Shown here piece by piece: positions 1 through 9,630 of a stretch of 64,000 nucleotides of DNA. Each line of letters begins with the position of its first letter. Position 1 is the first letter of the stretch. The stretch is from NCBI RefSeq assembly GCF_042427615.1, contig NZ_JBHMEZ010000003.1:620001-684000 (forward strand). Direction: 5' to 3'. This DNA is from Formosa undariae. Lineage in GTDB: Bacteria > Bacteroidota > Bacteroidia > Flavobacteriales > Flavobacteriaceae. A program made the translations under genes and the position numbers. The notes under the pieces were generated by a model. It worked only from the letters and a program-made list of their open reading frames with translations, did not search any database and was not told the origin of the DNA.

Positions 1-1329
1 TTTAATCTCACTATCACGGGTTAATTTCCCGATTTTCACAGGCATTCCTGTTTCGTTTACAAACTGTAAACCACTAGTTTCCCCTTCACCATAAGGCGAC
101 ATAGATTCACCATGTTCTGGATGCGTATAACCAATTAATATAGGAAGATCTTGAGTTCTTTTTTTGCCCTTAGCCGACTTTAAAACCACTTTATTATTAC
201 GGCCTTGCACGGTAGCTAAAGCGTGTACTATTCTATCTGATTCTGCAGGATCTAAAATCAGCTCGACGTTAACATTACTACCTTCCACAAATAAAAGCGG
301 ACCATAATTAGCATCACCTTTACAGTTTTTCACAACCGCATTATCTCCTACCCAATATGCGCGTTCTGTACCAATGGTTGTGCAATTTTCAAGTCGAACG
401 CCTTCAGCACGCAACTCAAAACCTGCTCGTGTATTTTTAGCTGTACAATTTTTAAAATGAATATTTTTTGAATACCCATACGTACGGAAACCATCTTCGC
501 TCAATGATTTCATATACCCGGGAGTAACAACATACTTGCCTTCACGATTCTGAGTCCAAGTACGAAAATTCACATCGAAAGCAGGGCCTGAAGTTTCGGT
601 AAGAATATCGTCTGTAGTACGAATTGCACCCTCTGCATAACAATCTTCAAAATACACATTTTCAGGATTTTTCTGAATAAAGAAACAATGCCCAAACGAA
701 CGATTATATAACTTACAACGGTATAATTTTGTATCACTTCCTGTAACTAATAAACCACTGTGTTTCTTGTGTTTAATAACGGTTTCTTTAGCCTTGCCTT
801 TTCCAAATAAATCCCCATAACCATATGGCGAAGAGCCTTTAACATAAAGTGTAATATCCTTAAGCACATTGCCTTGACCTGCAACTTGAAGTACTGTTCC
901 GCCTGGCGATGTTCCTTCTCCTATACACCTTATAGTAAGACCGTGGAATGTATTATGCCCTCCTTGTATTATAAATTCGTCACTATGAATAGGCGGATTT
1001 AATGCTGTACGCAATTCTGTATCTACCTCAATTTCTACACCATCAAGTTTAAACACATTATTGCTTCCGCTAAAAACGATATATGAAAATTTATTTTGTT
1101 CGTGACGCACACGCATAGAATCTACAGTTAAATAATCTGCTAGCTTATACACACCAGGAGTCATAATTATAACATTTCCGCTTTGCGATGCATAAGTTGC
1201 TAATTCCTTTAAACTTGAAATCTTAATATCTTTGGCATGAATTGTCTGACTAAAAATCAGCATTCCGAAAATATACAATAGTGTTTTAAAATGTGATTTC
1301 AACTTTTGGTATTGGTTATTTTTGATCAT
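1..1329 (-). CDS. Secreted parallel beta-helix protein A (partial, C-terminus cut by window edge)
   Basis: I translated this frame by hand from the ATG at 1329-1327. It stays open for 443 codons to base 1 without a stop. By comparison with its closest paralogue at 47259-48593 (444 aa), only about 15-20 residues are missing. Residues 1-32 look like a signal peptide ending near TIHA. The rest has short, regularly repeated N-x-F/V-x-x-C-type turns of a right-handed beta-helix. It shares with the paralogue the blocks SSPYGYGD, KKHSGLL, SFGHCFFIQ and TDDILTETSGPAFD. The last is rich in acidic residues and is a candidate active site. The family is not assigned from sequence alone: beta-helix lyases (PL6-like) and beta-helix fucanases (GH174) are alternatives. 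It has its own operator site 55 bases upstream. Confidence 0.8.
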   Translation of the reverse strand, partial: MIKNNQYQKLKSHFKTLLYIFGMLIFSQTIHAKDIKISSLKELATYASQSGNVIIMTPGVYKLADYLTVDSMRVRHEQNKFSYIVFSGSNNVFKLDGVEIEVDTELRTALNPPIHSDEFIIQGGHNTFHGLTIRCIGEGTSPGGTVLQVAGQGNVLKDITLYVKGSSPYGYGDLFGKGKAKETVIKHKKHSGLLVTGSDTKLYRCKLYNRSFGHCFFIQKNPENVYFEDCYAEGAIRTTDDILTETSGPAFDVNFRTWTQNREGKYVVTPGYMKSLSEDGFRTYGYSKNIHFKNCTAKNTRAGFELRAEGVRLENCTTIGTERAYWVGDNAVVKNCKGDANYGPLLFVEGSNVNVELILDPAESDRIVHALATVQGRNNKVVLKSAKGKKRTQDLPILIGYTHPEHGESMSPYGEGETSGLQFVNETGMPVKIGKLTRDSEIK

Positions 1330-1384
1330 TTTAAGACTTGATTTTTTATCTACTACCAAGTTCTTAATTTTAAAAACAAACTGT

Positions 1385-1416
1385 TATAAACTATGATTCT
1401 TTTCATATTAATTAAA
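1385..1416 (-). promoter_or_regulatory. PUL operator site a (21-bp direct repeat)
   Basis: On the minus strand the halves TTTAATTAATA and CATAGTTTATA are separated by a 10-base spacer, giving a 21-bp period. The downstream half matches the consensus CATARTTTATA seen at nine other operons; the upstream half is weaker. It lies 55 bases before the beta-helix A start. Confidence 0.6.
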
Positions 1417-1455
1417 TGTCAATTTGATATAAACACACCCTTTTAAACGTAAGAA

Positions 1456-1487
1456 AGCCTTTTCAATGTTATAATTTTGAAAAGGCT
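1456..1487 (-). terminator. Hairpin terminator after the DUF1080 operon
   Basis: The arms AAGCCTTTTCA and TGAAAAGGCTT pair around a 12-base loop, 33 bases beyond the stop of the DUF1080 gene. The following T-run on the minus strand is short. It closes the 10620-1520 operon. Confidence 0.6.
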
Positions 1488-1519
1488 TGCTACGTGTAAT
1501 TGGATTGGTTACTCTAAAG

Positions 1520-2353
1520 TTATTCTAAAAATGTTTCTGCAGGAATTACCTCCTCAAACTCTTTAATCTTTATATTTCTATAATAGATTTCTGCTGTTTC
1601 AGATTGAAATCCGATAATTCCCGAACTTGGATTTAAATTAAAAGCCATATTTACAATGTCACCATTTAATTTATGAATAGTATATACATCGCCCATGACA
1701 ATAATTTCACATTGATTCCATTGATCATCCAACGCTTTAAAATTACGTGTTGGTGTTGCATGATGAAGCCAACTCTTTGAAGTATCTAAAACACCGCCTT
1801 CTTTAGGATGTAAATACGTCTCACTATCTTTAGCACTATACCAATCGTATTTCACATCTTTTGGACGAATTAAATCTCCGGTATGATTTCTTTTTGTAGT
1901 CTGATCGTAACGCACTTGATATTCTATTCCTGTAGGCCAAACCGCATCGTTTGTCACATGATAATACACACCGGCATCATATTGCCAACGCTCAAAATTG
2001 TTTGCAACACGACTTCCCCATTTGTATTCAAATTTCAAAATATATTTACTGTATTTTTTCTTGGTGTAAAAAAGACCATGTGTATTATTTTCACCCGTAT
2101 TTAATTCATATTCCTTAGGAAAGGCATCGTTAAACACATGAACCATATCGTTTTCTATAGCAAATACTTTTTTCGCTAAAGCATCATCTCCATTACGAAG
2201 TTTTAGATACCAACCGTCGAAGTTTTTTCCGTTGAAAAGTGTTTCAAATCCATCTTTATCTAGAACTTTTGAGTTGGATTGATCTTGTGCTAATAATGGA
2301 ACTCCCATACAGAAAAGTAAACTTGCTGAAAGGAACATGGTTTTAATGGTCAT
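1520..2353 (-). CDS. DUF1080 / 3-keto-disaccharide hydrolase-like secreted protein
   Basis: The 277-aa product starts at the ATG at 2353-2351, which begins a clear signal peptide (MTIKTMFLSASLLF...LLAQ). The frame is open to 2416, but that start would overlap the upstream sulfatase and bury the signal. The motif LFNGKNFDGWYL near the mature N-terminus, YILKFEYKWGS, and the C-terminal block ending EIYYRNIKIKEF are hallmarks of PF06439. This is a concanavalin-like beta-sandwich family, some members of which cleave 3-keto-glycosides. It is the last gene of an operon with a Kelch protein, a lyase-like protein and three sulfatases. A second copy is cut by the right window edge. The substrate is unknown, and a purely carbohydrate-binding role is possible. 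Confidence 0.82.
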   Translation of the reverse strand: MTIKTMFLSASLLFCMGVPLLAQDQSNSKVLDKDGFETLFNGKNFDGWYLKLRNGDDALAKKVFAIENDMVHVFNDAFPKEYELNTGENNTHGLFYTKKKYSKYILKFEYKWGSRVANNFERWQYDAGVYYHVTNDAVWPTGIEYQVRYDQTTKRNHTGDLIRPKDVKYDWYSAKDSETYLHPKEGGVLDTSKSWLHHATPTRNFKALDDQWNQCEIIVMGDVYTIHKLNGDIVNMAFNLNPSSGIIGFQSETAEIYYRNIKIKEFEEVIPAETFLE

Positions 2354-2382
2354 ATTAAAAAGGTTTAAGTTAGTATGTCGGA

Positions 2383-3948
2383 TTAGTTTAAATTCATCCA
2401 CGTTAATTGCGACCAATCTTCCTTAATAAAAGGTTGAGAAGGACCTGCAGTAGATCTTCCGTTTTTTATAATATCTGTGATTTTAGTTTTTAACTGATTT
2501 ACAAGTTCTGGATGCTCGAAATATAAATTTTTGGTTTCTCCGGGATCGTTCTCTAAATCGTAAAGTTCAAAAATAGCTTCATCTGCTTTAGGTTCTATTA
2601 GAACAGGTTTTAATGATCCCCCAGAACCTCTAAGCATATTTAATTTCCATTTGCCTTCGCGAATTGCAAAATGCCCAGTAAAAGAATGATGAATCAAGGC
2701 TCTATCCTGAACCCCTGTGCTACCTTTCATTAAATCGTATAAGCTATAACTGTCTTCTGCTCCGTTTACAGGAAGTGTCGCGCCAACAATATCTGCGATG
2801 GTTGCCAAATAATCGGTTTGACCAACCGGAACATCTACTTGACTTCCTGCCTTAATCATGTCTGGCCAACGCATTAAAAAAGGAACGCGATGTCCGCCTT
2901 CATAAATATCACGTTTTCCACCTTTAAAATTCATACAGCTATAATGCTGATACGTATCTCTTTGATATTCATAATTACTTTCTGCCCCATTATCTGAAGA
3001 AAAAATAACTAATGTATTGTCTTCTATCCCATTTGCTTTTAAAGCATCTAAAACTTGACCTACACGGAAATCGGTTTCTTGCATAAAGTCGCCATAATTC
3101 CCACAGTCACTTTTACCCTGAAAATCAGGATGTGTACTATGCGGTAAATGCGGACTCGTTAATGGAAAATACAAGAAGAATGGTTTCCCATTTTTAGCTT
3201 CTGTAGCTGTTTCATTAATATATTTTACAGCTCTATTGGTTAACGTTTCCAATACATATTCATCGTTAAAAGATGGCGCGACTTCCACATAACCTTTACT
3301 TTGCTCGGCTTGATAAGGCGGTGTCATTCTATAGGTACGAGGTGTCACATCCATTTTCTTTTTGGTGTACATATTTGGCGGATCCAACACGCGATCGTTT
3401 TCTAAATACGTTAAGATACCATAATTCATAGATGCTGGAATTCCGAAGAAATAATCGAAACCTTTATCTGTCGGTCCATCTGTAAAAGGCTGTGACCAAT
3501 CGCGTCCGCCTTTTTTAACATCGCCAACAAATTCCATTTGCAAATGCCATTTCCCAATCATTGCGGTATTATAACCTTGATCTTGTAGTAGCGAACCAAT
3601 CGTCATGCGATTCTCTTCTATTAAACATGGTCCGTCGGCTCTTAAAACACCTTTTTTTAGAGATGTTCTCCAACTGTAACGTCCTGTTAACAACGAATAT
3701 CGCGAAGGTGTACACACGGCATCACTACTATGCCCGTCTGTAAATACAATACCTTCGTTAGCTATGCGGTCCATATTTGGCGTTTTAAATTTTGCCTCTG
3801 GATTTAAAGCACTAACATCACCATACCCTTGATCGTCGGTGTAAATAATTACAATATTTGGTTTGTTTTGAGCTGTACTTAAATAACCGCATAAAACAAA
3901 AAGACAAACGCATAATGATCGTAATTTGATTTTTAAATTATTATTCAT
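2383..3948 (-). CDS. S1 family sulfatase (CTPSR), secreted
   Basis: The 521-aa product starts at the ATG at 3948-3946, whose signal peptide (MNNNLKIKLRSLCVCLFVLCGYLSTAQ) is typical; the longer frame to 4008 would overlap the next gene. Formylglycine sulfatase hallmarks in order are: YTDDQGYGD (Ca-binding Asp pair, about residues 37-44), CTPSR with the modified Cys at about residue 79, GKWHLQ, and SSDNGAESN. It should hydrolyse a sulfate ester on an algal oligosaccharide in the periplasm. It is a different subtype from the two upstream neighbours (no CAPTR or GGGGI block) and lacks their C-terminal extension. It is preceded by a 4-base gap from sulfatase 3953-5776, so it is clearly co-transcribed. 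Position specificity cannot be read from sequence. Confidence 0.93.
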   Translation of the reverse strand: MNNNLKIKLRSLCVCLFVLCGYLSTAQNKPNIVIIYTDDQGYGDVSALNPEAKFKTPNMDRIANEGIVFTDGHSSDAVCTPSRYSLLTGRYSWRTSLKKGVLRADGPCLIEENRMTIGSLLQDQGYNTAMIGKWHLQMEFVGDVKKGGRDWSQPFTDGPTDKGFDYFFGIPASMNYGILTYLENDRVLDPPNMYTKKKMDVTPRTYRMTPPYQAEQSKGYVEVAPSFNDEYVLETLTNRAVKYINETATEAKNGKPFFLYFPLTSPHLPHSTHPDFQGKSDCGNYGDFMQETDFRVGQVLDALKANGIEDNTLVIFSSDNGAESNYEYQRDTYQHYSCMNFKGGKRDIYEGGHRVPFLMRWPDMIKAGSQVDVPVGQTDYLATIADIVGATLPVNGAEDSYSLYDLMKGSTGVQDRALIHHSFTGHFAIREGKWKLNMLRGSGGSLKPVLIEPKADEAIFELYDLENDPGETKNLYFEHPELVNQLKTKITDIIKNGRSTAGPSQPFIKEDWSQLTWMNLN

Positions 3949-3952
3949 TTTT

Positions 3953-5776
3953 TTATAACTTTTCAATGTACACATAATATGAAGGGTACACTTTCCCTGA
4001 CTCATCAATTAATTGAGCTTCCATATCGTATTTTCCAGCTGGAATTTTCCCTTTAAAAACAACTTCTTTTTGACCTGGTTTAATATCTAATTCTTTTGAA
4101 ATATTAGCCACATATAAAAACGCTTTTTTAAAATCTGTTTTTACTCCGGCAGGAGATGTCTTATCGAACTCTATCGCTTTTTCCTGGGCAGGAAAGGTAT
4201 CATTTATGGCTAATCCACTTTCACGAGGAAATCTACATAAACTGATACTATATTCTCCATCTTCAGCAAATTCAATCTTCCAACGACCAGAAGACCATTC
4301 TGGAACTCTAGCTCCATCTTGATGCCATGACGGTGCATATCTTCCAACAATCATATCATGAGCAGAAATACGTGAAGGGTTTTCGAATGGTGTCCCTACT
4401 TTTATATAGGCATATTTTTCGTTTACGCCTTCATCTACAAAAGTATTCCACCACGTTTCGTACCCTACAGCCAAACGATTGGCCACCTCCGGATGCATTG
4501 AAATCACATCACGTTCTTGTCCCAAATCGGTACGCATATCGTATAATTCTTTACCATCTACGAGACGCCAGTTATCGTCCATAACTGTATATTTCTTGTA
4601 CTTAATTAGGTTTTGTTCTCTTTGGGTATCCATATATAAAATTCGGTTGTCCCAAGTTGCATTCTTATTTTGTAATAACGGATTTAAACTTTTACCGTCA
4701 AGTTTCTTTACAGGATTAAAATCGAATCCTAATAAATCTACAAAAGTTGGAAGCAAATCATAATGTGCTACTAAATTATCGATATCTGTTCCTCCAGTAA
4801 GTTTACCATCTGGCCATCTAATGTATAAGGGTACACGATGTCCGCCGTCATACTGGCTCCCTTTCCCGCCTTTTAATCCAGCATTGTAGGTGCTACGACC
4901 TGCCGATGTTCCATTATCGGTCGTAAAAATGACAATGGTATTATCTAAAATTCCTAATTCTGAAAGTTTATCTTCTAAGCGTTTAAAGTTATCATCTATA
5001 TTGGTAATCATACCATAAAATCGACGTAAACGCGGATCTAATGATTCAAATGCTTTTCCTTGATACATATCGTAATATGCTTTTGGAAGATTATATGGTG
5101 AATGCGGCGCATTTGTAGAAATGTAACAGAAAAAAGGAGTGTCTTTATTCGCTTCAATAAAACTTAAAGCACCATCGAAAAAGATGTCGGTACAATATCC
5201 CTCATACTTTTCTAACTTTCCATTATGCCAATAGGTATCGTCAAAATAATCGTTTCCCCAGTAATCTGGGCCTTGACCTATTCCACCTCCACCGTGCCGA
5301 ATGACTTCATGAAAACCACGATCTTCTGGACGATACGGGTAATTATCGCCAAGATGCCATTTCCCAAACATTGCATTTGTATAGCCATTTTGTGCAAAAA
5401 CCTGAGGTAATATTACTTCATCTTCAAAAAGAATAGATCTTCCATTAATCGTGTGAAAAACATTTACGCGATTGCTATGTCGTCCAGACATAAAAGCTCC
5501 TCTGGTTGGCGCGCAAGTCGTAGACACATGATAATTTGTAAAGCGTATCGATTCATTATAAAGCTTATCAATATTTGGTGTTTTGACATACGGATTTCCC
5601 TCGCAAGCCAAGTCGCCTTTACCTTGATCGTCTGTAATAACGATAATGACATTTGGTTTCTGTTTATCCTTCTGCTGTGTCTGTGCCATTACCAAATGAA
5701 CCGGTAATAGCATGACACTTAAAACAAATATTGAGATTCTATTTTTCAAACCATTAAAGTTTTTCTGCAGTGACAT
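3953..5776 (-). CDS. S1 family sulfatase (CAPTR) with C-terminal extension
   Basis: The 607-aa product has a signal peptide ending near VMAQ. The sulfatase core has ITDDQGKGD, CAPTR (modified Cys about residue 88), GKWHLGDNYPYRPEDRGF, a glycine run (RHGGGGIGQG) and TTDNGTSAG. About 120 C-terminal residues form an extra beta-rich domain of the kind that closes substrate pockets in large S1 enzymes. It is clearly paralogous to the neighbour at 5754-7601 (same CAPTR, GRSIL, GKWHLGDNYP and GGGGI blocks). Its start overlaps the end of that neighbour by 23 bases, implying translational coupling. The two probably arose by tandem duplication and diverged to related substrates. Confidence 0.93.
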   Translation of the reverse strand: MSLQKNFNGLKNRISIFVLSVMLLPVHLVMAQTQQKDKQKPNVIIVITDDQGKGDLACEGNPYVKTPNIDKLYNESIRFTNYHVSTTCAPTRGAFMSGRHSNRVNVFHTINGRSILFEDEVILPQVFAQNGYTNAMFGKWHLGDNYPYRPEDRGFHEVIRHGGGGIGQGPDYWGNDYFDDTYWHNGKLEKYEGYCTDIFFDGALSFIEANKDTPFFCYISTNAPHSPYNLPKAYYDMYQGKAFESLDPRLRRFYGMITNIDDNFKRLEDKLSELGILDNTIVIFTTDNGTSAGRSTYNAGLKGGKGSQYDGGHRVPLYIRWPDGKLTGGTDIDNLVAHYDLLPTFVDLLGFDFNPVKKLDGKSLNPLLQNKNATWDNRILYMDTQREQNLIKYKKYTVMDDNWRLVDGKELYDMRTDLGQERDVISMHPEVANRLAVGYETWWNTFVDEGVNEKYAYIKVGTPFENPSRISAHDMIVGRYAPSWHQDGARVPEWSSGRWKIEFAEDGEYSISLCRFPRESGLAINDTFPAQEKAIEFDKTSPAGVKTDFKKAFLYVANISKELDIKPGQKEVVFKGKIPAGKYDMEAQLIDESGKVYPSYYVYIEKL

Positions 5777-7601
5777 AATAAGCCCCTAGTTCTTCATTAT
5801 TTTCTAATGTAAACCACGTTTGAAGTTGAGTATCTCCAGCTTTTAAATCGACTGTAAACTCTACATATTCCTGAGTAGCATCAACCGCTTTCTCATCTTC
5901 TATATCTTGAATTTTAATTCGAGCATTTTTTATAGCTAAGGCTTTTCCTTTTTTAGAAGCACTTACACTTGTACCTGCACGTTCCGGACGAATAGCTGCT
6001 TCTGCTCCTAATGCTAACTTGGTTTCTTTTGGCCAACGACGTAATTTTAAGTTATATTTACCTGCTTCTGCAACTTTAATTAACCAATATCCATTATCCA
6101 TATATCCTTCTCTAATATGTCTTTGGTGCCATGGGCTCGCTGCTTTTTCGGTATGCCAATCATGACAAAATATTGTTGCTGGGTTTTCTGCTTCGTGCCC
6201 TATATAAATACGAGGTAAATCGCTATATCCTGGTAATAAATCTGCCCACCACGCATCGTAAGCGTCTTTAAATTCTGCCATTTTTTCTGGATGCTGATCG
6301 GCGATATTAGTACGTTGTTCTGGATCTGTTTTTAAATCGTACAACTCTGTACCATCTATAACGCGCCACTTACCTTGCATTAGAGACGTTCTCCTCCAAG
6401 GTTCTGGCACATCGATACGTTGAGAATTTGTAATTACAATACGCTCTTTAAAGTCCGTATCATCTCCTTCTATTAAAGGTTTTAAACTTTGTCCGTCAAA
6501 TTTAACATCATCCTTAATCTCTAAATCACAAAGATCGACTAAGGTTGGTAACACATCATAATGTGCAGTTAAGGCATCGATATCTTTACCAACAGTTATA
6601 CCTCCATTTTTCCAATGGATAAATAAAGGAACACGGTGTCCCCCTTCATATTTACTTGCTTTAATACCACGCATTCCGGCATTAAATCCTTTAGTCACAA
6701 AACCATCTAATCGGTCGTCTGTTTTAGGAATTTTTGCTCCTGCAGATGTTCCGTTATCCGTCATAAAAATTAAAATGGTATTATCACTTAACCCGCTTGT
6801 ATTTAAATACTCTGTAAGCTTTCCTATATTTTCATCTACATTAGCTATCAACCCGTAAAAGGCAGCACTTGGAATGTTCTCGTTATCTTTATAAGGATCC
6901 GAATATTTATCGTCTACAAAATATGGTGTATGAGCGGCATTTGTAGGCAAGTAACAAAAGAATGGTTTATTCTTAGCTTTATTCACCTCCATAAATTTAA
7001 TAGCTTCATCGAACCAAATATCGGTACAGAATCCTTCAAATTTTTCTAATTTACCATTACGGTGATACGTATCGTTAAAATAATCGTTATCCCAATAATC
7101 CATAGTTTGCTCAATTCCGCCACCGCCGAAACTTACAACTTCCTCAAAACCTTTATCTTGTGGTCTTGATGGATAATTATCTCCTAAATGCCATTTTCCA
7201 AACAATCCAGTAGCATACCCATTATCTTTCATAATTTCAGCCACTGTCGTTTCACGCTCTAAAAGTATAGATCGACCATTAACTGTATGCCAAACTCCTG
7301 CTCTGTTAGCATTGTGTCCCGTTAGTAAAGCTGCACGTGTTGGCGCACAAGTCGGATTTACATGATAATCTGTAAATCGTGCACTCGTATCATGTAAAGC
7401 ATCAATATGTGGTGTTTTAATATACGGATTTCCTAAAGCTCCGATATCTCCGTAACCTTGATCGTCTACCAGAATTAAAATCACATTTGGTTTTTCTGAT
7501 TTGATTTCAGTCGTTTCAACTATCTTTTTATCTTCAGTTTTGCAGGCTGTAAAGCACAGCGCACTCACTAATAATCCGATGTAGAATGTGTAAGATTTCA
7601 T
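5754..7601 (-). CDS. S1 family sulfatase (CAPTR), lipoprotein paralogue
   Basis: The 615-aa product has a lipoprotein signal (LVSALCFTAC, Cys20) instead of the Sec signal of its paralogue downstream, so it should be membrane-anchored. Core motifs are LVDDQGYGD, CAPTR (modified Cys about residue 85), GKWHLGDNYPSRPQDKGF, SFGGGGIEQT and MTDNGTSAG. A C-terminal beta-rich domain of about 130 residues follows the sulfatase fold. Compared with the neighbour at 3953-5776 it carries an extra segment after the TSAG motif. Spacing to the lyase-like gene upstream is 26 bases. Its role is to remove a sulfate ester from an imported or surface-bound oligosaccharide; the exact position is unknown. Confidence 0.93.
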   Translation of the reverse strand: MKSYTFYIGLLVSALCFTACKTEDKKIVETTEIKSEKPNVILILVDDQGYGDIGALGNPYIKTPHIDALHDTSARFTDYHVNPTCAPTRAALLTGHNANRAGVWHTVNGRSILLERETTVAEIMKDNGYATGLFGKWHLGDNYPSRPQDKGFEEVVSFGGGGIEQTMDYWDNDYFNDTYHRNGKLEKFEGFCTDIWFDEAIKFMEVNKAKNKPFFCYLPTNAAHTPYFVDDKYSDPYKDNENIPSAAFYGLIANVDENIGKLTEYLNTSGLSDNTILIFMTDNGTSAGAKIPKTDDRLDGFVTKGFNAGMRGIKASKYEGGHRVPLFIHWKNGGITVGKDIDALTAHYDVLPTLVDLCDLEIKDDVKFDGQSLKPLIEGDDTDFKERIVITNSQRIDVPEPWRRTSLMQGKWRVIDGTELYDLKTDPEQRTNIADQHPEKMAEFKDAYDAWWADLLPGYSDLPRIYIGHEAENPATIFCHDWHTEKAASPWHQRHIREGYMDNGYWLIKVAEAGKYNLKLRRWPKETKLALGAEAAIRPERAGTSVSASKKGKALAIKNARIKIQDIEDEKAVDATQEYVEFTVDLKAGDTQLQTWFTLENNEELGAYYVTAEKL

Positions 7602-7627
7602 TTTTATATATTTAGTTTAATTTATTA

Positions 7628-9592
7628 TTATTTATACACAGGTGTATACTTTAATGTTAAAATCCCTGATTTTACTGGAGTTTCAAAATCAATTCCTATA
7701 CGTTTTGCTCCTTTGCCTTCTCTTAAATGTTCTACAGGAACAGGTTCTGGATGAATTACAACTTGACCGACAGAACTTGAAATTTCAACTTTTAATTTTT
7801 GTCTTTTTCCAATAAGTAAGACTGTATTGCCGTCTAAAATTTCATAATTGGCAAACGTCATGATTGCAGATCCAAAAGCTACAGCTTCTGAAGCCTCAAA
7901 ATGATCTTCAATACTAATCCTTCCATTTCCGGTTTTATCATTTGTCATTGTTCGTGTTAACATATTTAAAACAGCTAAGTCGTAAGCTGGCTTTATGTCC
8001 ATTACAACCTTATCTTCTTGCTCAGAAAAATTAGTTTCTGTAATAATCCCTTTGAATGTTTTTCCGTTTGACTGTAAGGTATTATTAATTTTCGGAACCG
8101 GATGCCCCCAAGAGCTTCTCGCTTTATTATTTGGAGAAAATGAACCCGCCATATAAGATGGTGCTCCAATATCTCCCGATATTAACTCATCATCTACCAC
8201 AAGAATATAGGTACCAACATCACTATGATTATGATTTTCGGCATTATGTCCTGCTTTTATAGCTATGGAAAATGGCACATCTTGTTTTCCTCTAGAAATC
8301 ACCATTCCGAAATCGTCGAAATACGTATGATCTGCTAATTCTGAAGTTGAATTTTGAGTGGTATTTGGTGTAAACATCTCCGGATTGTCCCAAGCTATAA
8401 TTTGTTCTACGGCTTCTTCAAATCTAATTTCCGAAGGTTTTATGGCGCCGTAATGTGCTGCAGACAAAACCTCTGCAAAATTACTACCAGTACTTGAAAT
8501 GTGTGATACACCATCCGCAAACGGTGCACAGGTACCATTCTGAATTTCGAATTGTTCAGGAAAGTTTCCTACATTCTTTAATTTCTGAGGGTTTTCACCT
8601 TCAAATAAATTTATTTTTCCGCTGGTGTAATCAGACACCATTTGCGCCAAATATAAATAGTGATTAAAGCCATAACCCCAATAGCCTAAGCCTTCAGAAC
8701 AATAGCCATCTTCTCCAAAACCGCTCACATAATGTTTCATACTATTTATTGCAGAACCAACAGCCGCAATACGCTCTTCATGACTTGTAGAATTGGTAAT
8801 GGTCACAAATAAAGCACCACTTGTACATACAGAATTCCAATTACTAGTCCCATCTATCCAACGGTTGTTTTCGTCTGCAATTTCACAACTTTTCAAATAG
8901 TTATCGGTAATTCTCCACTGTAATTGCTTTTGAATGTCTGTTCGCATCGTTTCTGAAAGTGAATCGCCCAAAAGTGATTCTCCTAATGCTAATACCATTC
9001 CGAATTTACGAGCTCCTAAGTCTATAGAGACACGTCTGCCTTCTAAAACACCATTATCCTTATCGTCGTGATTAGGATGCAACCACGATTTCATATCCAT
9101 AATGGCTTGCATATAGGTATTAATTTGAGGTATAAATCGCCCTTTATTCTCTAGACATTCAGCTAAAATATAATGCTCTAAATGTTCCATGGTACGGTAA
9201 TATCTCGGCTTATAAATCTTTCTATTGCCGTCTTTATTTGCCAAGCGATAAATACTATCGGTAATCGGAACTTCTGGTTGTTTGCCCAATAACTTCTCGG
9301 CATCTTTTAGATACTCCTGAGCAGATTTTGTTGTTGCAATCGCATCCCAATAGGTTCTATCGGAAATTGAAGGCGCCGCTTTATATGTAGTTTCTGGAAT
9401 AATTACTTTAAGCATTTCCATTTGTTTTGCTGAAGGATAAATAGTATCCGTTCTAGCATGCTTTAGAAATTCTGTAATATCTAAATTAGAAGGTTCTTGT
9501 TTAGAATTACAATTTAACAAAACACTACTCATAACAAATAGTATGATAATAGAAATCGCTACCGATGATTTTAATTTATTATTGGTACTCAT
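7628..9592 (-). CDS. Heparinase II/III-like polysaccharide lyase, lipoprotein
   Basis: The 654-aa product has a lipoprotein signal (VMSSVLLNC, Cys28). The N-terminal half is an alpha-helical toroid-type domain, with SNWNSVCTSGALFV about 250-264 and a Tyr-rich GYWGYGFNHY at 303-312. The C-terminal half is beta-rich and holds GHNAENHNHSDVGTY at about 448-462. This His/Asn-rich block is the hallmark of heparinase II/III-fold lyases and includes a metal-binding His. It should cleave a uronic-acid glycosidic bond by beta-elimination, consistent with the GH88 enzyme elsewhere in the locus. It lies between the Kelch gene (38-base gap) and the sulfatase triplet. PL families 12, 15, 17 and 21 share this layout; I cannot choose among them. 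Confidence 0.85.
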   Translation of the reverse strand: MSTNNKLKSSVAISIIILFVMSSVLLNCNSKQEPSNLDITEFLKHARTDTIYPSAKQMEMLKVIIPETTYKAAPSISDRTYWDAIATTKSAQEYLKDAEKLLGKQPEVPITDSIYRLANKDGNRKIYKPRYYRTMEHLEHYILAECLENKGRFIPQINTYMQAIMDMKSWLHPNHDDKDNGVLEGRRVSIDLGARKFGMVLALGESLLGDSLSETMRTDIQKQLQWRITDNYLKSCEIADENNRWIDGTSNWNSVCTSGALFVTITNSTSHEERIAAVGSAINSMKHYVSGFGEDGYCSEGLGYWGYGFNHYLYLAQMVSDYTSGKINLFEGENPQKLKNVGNFPEQFEIQNGTCAPFADGVSHISSTGSNFAEVLSAAHYGAIKPSEIRFEEAVEQIIAWDNPEMFTPNTTQNSTSELADHTYFDDFGMVISRGKQDVPFSIAIKAGHNAENHNHSDVGTYILVVDDELISGDIGAPSYMAGSFSPNNKARSSWGHPVPKINNTLQSNGKTFKGIITETNFSEQEDKVVMDIKPAYDLAVLNMLTRTMTNDKTGNGRISIEDHFEASEAVAFGSAIMTFANYEILDGNTVLLIGKRQKLKVEISSSVGQVVIHPEPVPVEHLREGKGAKRIGIDFETPVKSGILTLKYTPVYK

Positions 9593-9630
9593 AATCTCTT
9601 TTATTCGATATACATGTTGAAATTTTAATT

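Noticed and set aside
3949..4008. Extended N-terminus of the sulfatase at 2383
   Set aside because: The extra residues precede a clear signal peptide and overlap the upstream gene; the later Met is the better start. The same reasoning was used for the DUF1080, SusD and GH88 genes.
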